Shown here piece after piece: positions 1 through 5,048 of a stretch of 5,048 nucleotides of DNA; position 1 is the first letter of the stretch; every line of letters begins with the position of its first letter. A program made the position numbers and the translations under genes. Origin of the DNA: Novosphingobium sp. (GTDB lineage Bacteria > Pseudomonadota > Alphaproteobacteria > Sphingomonadales > Sphingomonadaceae); the NCBI GenBank assembly GCA_009885425.1, contig VFKS01000285.1, positions 1-5,048 of the forward strand. The letters are read 5' to 3'. The notes beneath the pieces were generated by a model. That model did no database searches. It was given only the letters and a program-made list of their open reading frames with translations, and was not told where the DNA came from.

Positions 1-2
1 AC

Positions 3-260
3 CAGACCCCGTTCATCGATGGTCAGGCCCGGATCGAAAAACCGGTCGTGCGCAGCGGAGCGATCGAAATGCGGCTGGGCGCAGGGGCCTGGGGCGGGGC
101 GCAGAAGGGGGCAAGCAGGCTCGATATCGGACCAACCGCGACGCTCGATCTGCCGATTGGGCCGGTCGGTAGCAGGCTCTCTGCGGACTACCGTTTCCGG
201 GTTTCGGGAAATGCCGCCCCCGGTTCTGGAGTGGCAGTTACACTTTCTGCGGGTTTCTAG
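3..260 (+). CDS. C-terminal end of a putative outer-membrane beta-barrel protein (5' truncated by window edge)
   Basis: An open frame enters from the left edge and ends at TAG 258-260, leaving 85 visible residues. The sequence shows short amphipathic stretches separated by Gly/Pro/Asn turns (around RLDIGPTATLDLPIG and SADYRFRVSGNAAPGSG) and ends in an alternating strand, VAVTLSAGF, with a C-terminal Phe. A terminal aromatic residue on an amphipathic strand is the known recognition signal for Bam-dependent outer-membrane proteins, so a barrel end is inferred. The style is similar to the C-terminal barrel of large TPR/NfrA-like outer-membrane proteins, but this is an impression, not a family assignment. 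Most of the gene is missing, so function is unknown. It is followed 51 bp later by a TSUP permease on the same strand. There is no visible frameshift, and codon use matches the neighbours. That this is a real coding end is fairly sure; the barrel call is moderate. Confidence 0.7.
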   Translation, partial: QTPFIDGQARIEKPVVRSGAIEMRLGAGAWGGAQKGASRLDIGPTATLDLPIGPVGSRLSADYRFRVSGNAAPGSGVAVTLSAGF

Positions 261-277
261 GGACTAAGCCTTTTTTT
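250..277 (+). terminator. Weak candidate Rho-independent terminator overlapping the stop codon of the first gene
   Basis: GGTTT at 252-256 can pair with AAGCC at 266-270 (one G-U wobble). After a two-base bulge, AG (259-260) can pair with CT (264-265) around a GGA loop. Seven consecutive T's follow directly at 271-277. The T-run placement is what an intrinsic terminator needs and stands out in GC-rich DNA. The stem is short and bulged, so termination would be partial at best; it could attenuate read-through into the TSUP gene. No folding energy was computed. Confidence 0.3.
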
Positions 278-311
278 GGCCGTCTCGCCGGAGTAGACCG
301 ATAGGCAACAG

Positions 312-1226
312 ATGGACGTCTACCTTCCGATTGCCAACCTTGCGGTCAATGGCCTGATAATCGTCGCGCTGGGCGCGCTGACGGGCATCTTGTCGGGCAT
401 GTTCGGCGTCGGCGGCGGATTCCTGACCACGCCTTTGATGATTTTCTATGGCATTCCCCCAACTGTCGCTGCGGCATCGGCCGCCAGCCAGGTCACCGGA
501 GCATCGGTTTCGGGGGTGCTGGCCCATACCAAGCGCGGCGGAGTCGATTACCAGATGGGCGGCGTAATGGTCGCAGGCGGACTGATCGGGACCGTGATCG
601 GCGCCGGGCTGTTCCGCTTGCTGCAGGAACTGGGTCAGATCGATGTGGTGATCAACGTGCTCTATGTGCTGATGCTGGGCGGGATCGGCGGCGTGATGGC
701 GCGCGAAAGCTGGTTGGTCCTGAAAGCGCAGAAAAGCGGCGTGCCTTTGCCCGCAGCCAAGCGGCGCCACCACCCCATGGTTGCCAGCCTGCCGCTGCGC
801 TGGCGGTTCTATCGCTCGGGTCTGTACATTTCTCCGCTGGCGCCGCTGCTGTTGGGGGTGTTCACCGGGATATTGACCATGCTGATGGGAATCGGTGGCG
901 GGTTCGTGCTGGTTCCGGCTATGCTCTACATCCTGGGGATGAGCGCGGCGGTGGTGGTCGGCACCTCGCTGTTCCAGATCCTGTTCGTGACCATGATGAC
1001 CACGATGATGCACGCGCTGACCACCCGGGCGGTCGACATAGTGCTGGCGGTGCTGCTGCTGATCGGATCGGTTTCGGGTGCGCAGATTGGCGCGCAATTG
1101 GCGCAGAAGATCCCGGCTGAGCGGCTGCGGTTCGCGCTTGCTGCAATCGTTCTGGTGGTTGCGCTGCGGATGGCGCTGGGGCTCGGCTGGCAGCCGGACG
1201 AGATCTATACGGTGACCCCGTCATGA
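312..1226 (+). CDS. TSUP-family permease (sulfite exporter TauE/SafE-like)
   Basis: A complete 304-residue inner-membrane protein of the TSUP (TauE/SafE, PF01925-type) family, whose characterised members move sulfite, sulfoacetate, thiosulfate or other small organic anions. The hallmark is an inverted/duplicated architecture: a glycine-rich motif in the first half (GMFGVGGGFLTTPLM, residues 29-43) recurs in the second half (LMGIGGGFVLVPAML, 191-205). Hydrophobic segments lie near residues 13-35, 45-65, 84-104, 112-132, 174-196, 199-222, 242-262 and 273-292, so about eight helices. A basic loop (about 133-171, rich in K, R and H) separates the halves. The start is fixed: an in-frame TAG at 294-296 lies just upstream and ATG 312 is the first start codon after it. 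No good Shine-Dalgarno is present (GGAG at 290-293 is 18 nt away). The stop overlaps the next start as ATGA. The substrate cannot be told from sequence; the family call is strong. Confidence 0.93.
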   Translation: MDVYLPIANLAVNGLIIVALGALTGILSGMFGVGGGFLTTPLMIFYGIPPTVAAASAASQVTGASVSGVLAHTKRGGVDYQMGGVMVAGGLIGTVIGAGLFRLLQELGQIDVVINVLYVLMLGGIGGVMARESWLVLKAQKSGVPLPAAKRRHHPMVASLPLRWRFYRSGLYISPLAPLLLGVFTGILTMLMGIGGGFVLVPAMLYILGMSAAVVVGTSLFQILFVTMMTTMMHALTTRAVDIVLAVLLLIGSVSGAQIGAQLAQKIPAERLRFALAAIVLVVALRMALGLGWQPDEIYTVTPS

Positions 1227-1975
1227 GGGTGCTGTTGGCCTTGCTCTGCCTGCTGCTGCTCGGCGGCGCGCGCGATCCCATTCTGGTTCCCGAAGTGTCG
1301 CAACATGAAGTGCAGGTCCGGCAGGGTTTTCGCGGCACCGAACTGCTGCTGTTTGGCGCGATCCTGACCCCCGATGGAACGCGGGCCGGGCAGGACTATG
1401 ACATCGTCGTGGTCCTCAAAGGGCCGACCCGCTCGATCATACTGCGCGAGAAGCAGCGGATTGCCGGGATTTGGGTCAATGCCGAGAGTACCGAGTTCCG
1501 TTCGGCCCCGACTTTCTTCGCTGTGGCCTCGTCAAAGCCGATCAACCGGATCGTCGATGACAAGACCGCCGCTATCTATGAGCTGGGCCTGCCTTGGCTC
1601 CAGCTCTCGCCGATCGGAGCCTATAATCCCAAGGAACAGGCCCGTTTTTCAGCCGGATTGGTCGATCTGATGCAGCGTGAACAGCTGTACAAGGACGATT
1701 CAAAGGGCGTCAAAATCTCCGAACAGGTGCTCTATCAGGCCCGGATCAAATTGCCCTCCAGCGTCCAGACCGGAACCTATACCGCTGAAACATTCGCAAT
1801 CACGAAGGGCCGAGTGGTCGCCTCGGCGATTGCCCGGGTCGAAGTGAAGAAGCAGGGCTTTGAACGCGCAGTGGCGCAGTTTGCCGAGTACAACGGGTTC
1901 TTTTACGGCCTGCTGGCGGTCGCGCTGTCGGTCGCGATGGGCTTCATGGCTGGGCGGCTGTTCGCGCTGGTTTGA
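1223..1975 (+). CDS. TIGR02186 / Alph_Pro_TM family membrane-anchored periplasmic protein
   Basis: A 250-residue protein recognised as the alphaproteobacterial conserved family TIGR02186 (PF09608), of unknown function. It begins with a short signal peptide (hydrophobic core residues 3-13, likely cleavage after Gly-Gly-Ala at 14-16). A mainly beta-type periplasmic region of about 200 residues follows, including the conserved-looking GFRGTELLLFGAI stretch at 35-47 and many hydrophobic/charged alternations (for example YDIVVVLKG at 59-67). One C-terminal transmembrane helix lies at about 226-249. The inferred topology is periplasmic domain tethered to the inner membrane. Its ATG overlaps the TSUP permease stop (ATGA), so translation is probably coupled and the two proteins probably made in similar amounts. 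This suggests an accessory or substrate-handling subunit of the permease; that role is inference. Length is slightly under the roughly 260-270 residues I recall as usual for the family. The family call is strong, the function unknown. Confidence 0.88.
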   Translation: MRVLLALLCLLLLGGARDPILVPEVSQHEVQVRQGFRGTELLLFGAILTPDGTRAGQDYDIVVVLKGPTRSIILREKQRIAGIWVNAESTEFRSAPTFFAVASSKPINRIVDDKTAAIYELGLPWLQLSPIGAYNPKEQARFSAGLVDLMQREQLYKDDSKGVKISEQVLYQARIKLPSSVQTGTYTAETFAITKGRVVASAIARVEVKKQGFERAVAQFAEYNGFFYGLLAVALSVAMGFMAGRLFALV

Positions 1976-1983
1976 CCGCACAC

Positions 1984-2000
1984 TTAGCCCATTCTTAACC
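1984..2000. promoter_or_regulatory. CtrA-like box (TTAG-N7-TTAACC) upstream of the HerA-like gene
   Basis: The sequence TTAG at 1984-1987, seven bases, then TTAA at 1995-1998 followed by CC matches the known full CtrA site TTAA-N7-TTAA at seven of eight positions, with correct spacing. It sits in the 88-bp spacer between the TIGR02186 stop and ATG 2064, a position fit for regulating the ATPase gene. A -35-like TTGACC lies at 1972-1977, overlapping the stop codon, but no convincing -10 element follows at the right distance. One imperfect 8-base match can occur by chance, so this is a hint only. Confidence 0.25.
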
Positions 2001-2063
2001 ACTCTGATCTAGTCCTTGCCTGCAAGTCCGCAGAGGCGGCTCAAGAGAATGGGTGCAATTGTA

Positions 2064-3779
2064 ATGTCCGATGCTGGTGCAAGTGGTTTTGGTGCAGGAC
2101 GAGTAGCGCAGGGGGCGGACCATTCTGCCGAAGCCGCGCAAGCAGCGCAGAATACCGGTGCCACGCAGGAATTCGACAATGCCCGCGAACCCATCGGCAT
2201 TGTGCTGGAAATCGCCGGTTCGGGATCGGCGATCGCGCTGGATCTGCAGCGTTTGCAAGAATGTTCCGGCGATAGCGATCCATCGGTGGCGCTGGCCGGG
2301 CAGGTCGGCAGCCAGATCAAAATTCGAGTCGGCAAAGGCTGGCTGCTCGCTTCGGTCCGCACCCAGCGGCAGGATTCCAAGACCCCCGGCGGGATCATGG
2401 CCAGCATCGATTTCATGGGCGAAGGCGATGAAGAACGGCTGACCGGCCGGATTCACAGCTTCCGCCGCGGTGTGACGCGCTATCCGATCCCCGGCGCCTT
2501 GATCTATCCCGCGACCAGCAATGACCTCAAGCAGATCTACTCCTCGGATGGTCGCTCGAGCATCGAGGTCGGCACCGTGTTCCCGACCAAGGATATCCGC
2601 GCCGGGCTCTATGTCGATGCCATGCTGGGCAAGCACTTCGCCCTGCTCGGCTCAACCGGTACCGGTAAATCGACCAGCGCCGCGCTGATCCTGCACCGGA
2701 TTTGCGAACATGCCCCCGAAGGGCACATCGTGATGATCGATCCGCACGGCGAATATTCCGCTGCCTTCAAGCAGACCGGCATGATCTTTGACGTCTCGAA
2801 CCTGCAGATGCCGTACTGGCTAATGAATTTCGAAGAGCACTGCGAAGTGTTCCTGACCACCTCGGGCAATGACCGGCAAGAGGATATGGACATTCTATCC
2901 AAGTGCCTGCTCGCTGCGCGGTCGAAAAACCGGCTCACCGAAACCATGGGCAAGATCACCGTCGACAGTCCGATCCCCTATCTGCTGTCAGATCTGACCA
3001 ACCTGATCCAGACCGAAATGGGTAAGCTCGACAAGGCGACCAGTTCGGCCCCGTTTATGCGGATTCGGACCAAGATCGACGAATTGAAGGCCGATCCGCG
3101 TTACCAGTTCCTGTTTTCGGGCATGCTGGTCGGCGATACGATGGCCGAGTTTATCGCCAAGATTTTCCGGATGCCGAGCAAGGGCAAACCGATCTCGATC
3201 ATCGACGTTTCGGGCGTTCCTTCGGATGTTACCTCCACGGTTGTAGCAGTGCTGAGCCGGCTGGTGTTCGACTTTGCGATCTGGTCGCGCGATGAGAAAA
3301 CGCGCCCGGTGCTGCTGGTTTGCGAAGAAGCGCACCGTTATGTCCCGAACGAGAAGAACTCCGATGGTTCCTCGGTTGGCCGGATCCTTAGCCGGATTGC
3401 CAAGGAGGGCCGTAAATACGGCGTATCGCTGGGCCTGATTACCCAGCGCCCGTCGGATCTGGCCGAAGGCGTGCTGTCACAGTGCGGTACGATCATTTCG
3501 ATGCGTCTCAACAACGATCGCGATCAGGCCTTTGTGAAAGCCGCCATGCCCGAAGGCGCGCGCGGTTTCCTCGATTCCATCCCCGCCTTGCGCAACCGCG
3601 AATGCATCATCTGCGGCGAAGGTGTCTCGATCCCGATCCGCGTCTCCTTCGATGAACTTGAAGAGATGAAGCGTCCGGCTTCGGCCGATCCGAGCTTTAC
3701 CGAACTGTGGAACGCATCGGGCGGGGAAGAGGAAATGGTCCAGCGCACCGTCCAGCGTTGGCGCGCTCAGGGCCGCTAA
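2064..3779 (+). CDS. HerA-like hexameric ATPase (HAS-barrel + DUF87 domain)
   Basis: A 571-residue ATPase of the HerA/FtsK superfamily (COG0433 type), a group of hexameric DNA-translocating motors. An Ala/Gly/Gln-rich, probably disordered tail (residues about 1-38) precedes a HAS-barrel-like region (about 42-145; GIVLEIAGSGS, then GQVGSQIKIRVGKG). The motor core follows: Walker A GSTGTGKST at 196-204, IDPHGEY at 225-231, Walker B VLLVCEEAH at 416-424 with the catalytic Glu, a conserved basic stretch SRIAKEGRKYG at 443-453 likely to hold the arginine finger, and the polar ITQRPSDL motif at 459-466. All key motifs are intact, so an active ATPase is expected. Cytoplasmic; DNA end processing or another DNA-linked role is inferred from the family. 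No NurA nuclease is adjacent. The start is uncertain: ATG 2049 adds five residues, with AGAGG 12 nt upstream; TTG 2016 is unlikely. ATG 2064 (MSDAG) was chosen as the more typical N-terminus. Confidence 0.9.
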   Translation: MSDAGASGFGAGRVAQGADHSAEAAQAAQNTGATQEFDNAREPIGIVLEIAGSGSAIALDLQRLQECSGDSDPSVALAGQVGSQIKIRVGKGWLLASVRTQRQDSKTPGGIMASIDFMGEGDEERLTGRIHSFRRGVTRYPIPGALIYPATSNDLKQIYSSDGRSSIEVGTVFPTKDIRAGLYVDAMLGKHFALLGSTGTGKSTSAALILHRICEHAPEGHIVMIDPHGEYSAAFKQTGMIFDVSNLQMPYWLMNFEEHCEVFLTTSGNDRQEDMDILSKCLLAARSKNRLTETMGKITVDSPIPYLLSDLTNLIQTEMGKLDKATSSAPFMRIRTKIDELKADPRYQFLFSGMLVGDTMAEFIAKIFRMPSKGKPISIIDVSGVPSDVTSTVVAVLSRLVFDFAIWSRDEKTRPVLLVCEEAHRYVPNEKNSDGSSVGRILSRIAKEGRKYGVSLGLITQRPSDLAEGVLSQCGTIISMRLNNDRDQAFVKAAMPEGARGFLDSIPALRNRECIICGEGVSIPIRVSFDELEEMKRPASADPSFTELWNASGGEEEMVQRTVQRWRAQGR

Positions 3780-3782
3780 GCC

Positions 3783-5048
3783 TCACGCAATCCGTTCCAG
3801 CATCCGCCCCCGCCACGGCGCGTAGAAGTAGACCGCCATGGTCAGCAGCATCGACACGACCGAGCTGAGCATGAACGAATACCACAGCGCGTCCGCCCCA
3901 AAGCTGGGATAGAGCAGGTAATAGGCCCCAAGCCGCACGACATACATCGCGAAGAACAGCACCAGCAGCTGGGCATAGATCACGCCATAGGCGCGCAGCG
4001 CGCCAAACAGCACGATCGTTACACCGAACGGCAGATAGGTCCAGATCGCCAGATCCTGGATATGCAGCGCCGCTGCCACCGACGGGCTGCTGGAACCCAG
4101 AAACAGTTCCAGCACCGGTCGGTCAAACGGAACCAGCGCCGCAATCATCACTCCGGTCATCGCCAAGTTTGAAAGCGCCCCCGCGCGACTGATCGCATCG
4201 ACCCGGTCTTCGCGCCTGGCACCAATGTGCTGGGCGACCATCGCGCTGACCGCCCCGCCGATCGCCATTGCCGGCATCCCGATATAGTTCCAGATCTGCA
4301 GCAGCGCGCCATAGGCGGCGGCGGTGACCAAGCCTTCGCGGTTGACCAGACCGATCATGACCACCCCGGCGCTGGAAATGATCAACATCTGCGCGCCCAT
4401 CGGCAGCCCCTTGGAAAGCAGATAGGCCGTCTCTGTGCGGGCCGGCATCAGCCAGCGCAGCTCGGCCCCGCGCAGCCGCAGCGGCAGGTCCTTGGCATAG
4501 ATCCAGATCAGCAGCCCGGCGAAACCAATCGTGGTCGCAATCACCATCGCCCAGGCCGATCCGGCAATGCCCAAGGCTGGGAACGGGCCCCAGCCCTGAA
4601 TCAGCAGCGGATTGAGCGCAACATCAAGCAGCGCCGTAAGGATCATGAAGCGCAGCGGCGTGGCGCCATCGCCGGCCCCGCGCAGCCCCATCGCAATCAT
4701 CGTGGTGAAGGTCGCGAGCGGATTGGCGATCAGGGCCACCTGCAAATAGGCCAACGCCTGACCCCGGGCGGCACCGGGGGTGGCCAGCCAATCGAGCAGC
4801 ACATCGGCATAGGCGATCCCGGCGACTGTCGTGATCAGCGTGATCGCGCCCGTCAGTCCAAGCGCGGTCCCCATCACCCGCCGCGCGGCGATCACGTCGT
4901 GCCCGCCCCAAGCCTGCCCGATTCGGACCGTTGCCGCCATGCCAAAGCCAAAGATCAGCGCGAACAGCAGGAACATCAGGATATTGGCGCTCGCGGTAGC
5001 GGCCAAAGCGGTATCGCCCAGCAGCTGCCCAACCCAGATCGCATTGAT
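3783..5048 (-). CDS. MATE-family multidrug/cation antiporter (N-terminus beyond window edge)
   Basis: An open frame on the minus strand runs from the right edge to TGA (complement of 3783-3785), giving 421 visible residues of an inner-membrane MATE (MatE, COG0534; NorM/DinF superfamily) exporter. These proteins use Na+ or H+ gradients to expel cationic drugs and metabolites. Seen in the sequence: the first visible residues INAIWVGQLLGDTALAA match the end of MATE helix 1 and the following loop; RGAGD at 123-127 is the family's loop motif; MPAMAIGGAVSAMVAQHIGA at 258-277 is the matching conserved stretch of the second half. About eleven further hydrophobic helices are spread across both halves. 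Compared with the usual 440-470 residues, about 30-45 N-terminal residues are missing because the window ends. An apparent internal TTG at 5004-5006 is not the start, since homologous sequence continues upstream. Substrate and coupling ion cannot be told. It converges on the HerA-like gene with three bases between stops. Confidence 0.93.
   Translation of the reverse strand: MNAIWVGQLLGDTALAATASANILMFLLFALIFGFGMAATVRIGQAWGGHDVIAARRVMGTALGLTGAITLITTVAGIAYADVLLDWLATPGAARGQALAYLQVALIANPLATFTTMIAMGLRGAGDGATPLRFMILTALLDVALNPLLIQGWGPFPALGIAGSAWAMVIATTIGFAGLLIWIYAKDLPLRLRGAELRWLMPARTETAYLLSKGLPMGAQMLIISSAGVVMIGLVNREGLVTAAAYGALLQIWNYIGMPAMAIGGAVSAMVAQHIGARREDRVDAISRAGALSNLAMTGVMIAALVPFDRPVLELFLGSSSPSVAAALHIQDLAIWTYLPFGVTIVLFGALRAYGVIYAQLLVLFFAMYVVRLGAYYLLYPSFGADALWYSFMLSSVVSMLLTMAVYFYAPWRGRMLERIA

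Noticed and set aside
280..300. Imperfect inverted repeat CCGTCTC/GAGTAGACCG before the TSUP start
   Set aside because: It needs two bulges, has its T-run on the wrong side for a plus-strand terminator, and shows no operator-like symmetry.
264..1097. Long minus-strand open frame (277 codons) antisense to the TSUP gene, His/Gln/Arg-rich
   Set aside because: It mirrors the permease's codon structure in GC-rich DNA. The composition is typical of an antisense shadow, there is no recognisable domain, and the plus-strand frame has clear TSUP motifs.
1223..1270. Possible lipoprotein signal with Cys9 in the TIGR02186 protein's leader
   Set aside because: The residue before Cys9 is Leu rather than Gly/Ala/Ser, and the Cys is too close to the N-terminus, with the hydrophobic core continuing past it. 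A standard signal peptide cleaved after residue 16 fits better.
1995..2636. Minus-strand open frame of 213 codons opposite the HerA-like gene's 5' part
   Set aside because: It overlaps a frame with strong HAS-barrel/DUF87 similarity, shows no recognisable family features, and is best explained as an antisense shadow.
2655..2666. Perfect 12-base palindrome ACCGGTACCGGT
   Set aside because: It encodes the Thr-Gly-Thr-Gly of the Walker A loop, so protein sequence and codon choice explain it; no operator role is suggested inside the gene.
5004..5006. TTG as the start codon of the MATE gene
   Set aside because: The frame stays open to the window edge and the upstream residues (IWVGQLLGDTA) fit the conserved MATE N-terminal region, so the true start is outside the window.
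1..5048. Mobile elements, CRISPR arrays, tRNA or rRNA genes
   Set aside because: I found no transposase-like frame, terminal repeats, regularly spaced repeats or cloverleaf-type sequence. The genes are tightly packed and uniform in composition.

Overview
The window is GC-rich, gene-dense chromosomal DNA with strong G/C bias at third codon positions. Gene content points to an alphaproteobacterium, most likely a sphingomonad or Erythrobacter-like member of Sphingomonadales. The best lineage marker is the TIGR02186/Alph_Pro_TM family protein, which as I recall the family is essentially restricted to Alphaproteobacteria and single-copy. There are no mobile elements, CRISPR arrays, rRNA or tRNA genes, and no base-composition break that would suggest a recent insertion.

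Layout, left to right. (1) Positions 3-260, + strand: the last 85 residues of a protein that looks like the end of an outer-membrane beta-barrel (terminal Phe, alternating strand pattern); the family is not certain. A weak hairpin followed by seven T's covers its stop codon. (2) 312-1226, +: a complete TSUP (TauE/SafE) permease. (3) 1223-1975, +: a TIGR02186-family protein with a signal peptide and a C-terminal membrane anchor, translationally coupled to the permease by an ATGA overlap. (4) 1976-2063: a short spacer relatively rich in A/T, holding a near-consensus CtrA-like box. (5) 2064-3779, +: a full-length HerA-like hexameric ATPase (HAS-barrel plus DUF87 motor). (6) 3783-5048, - strand: a MATE-family efflux transporter running convergently into the HerA gene with three bases between the two stop codons; its N-terminus lies beyond the right edge.

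Functional reading: genes 2 and 3 look like one unit, a membrane permease with a periplasmic, membrane-tethered partner of unknown function, perhaps for export or uptake of a small sulfur-containing anion. The HerA-like ATPase appears to be a separate transcription unit and has no NurA nuclease beside it here. The MATE transporter is transcribed from the opposite side and shows no functional link with the others. The window is mostly core-genome-like; the least-described parts are the permease/TIGR02186 pair and the orphan HerA-like ATPase.
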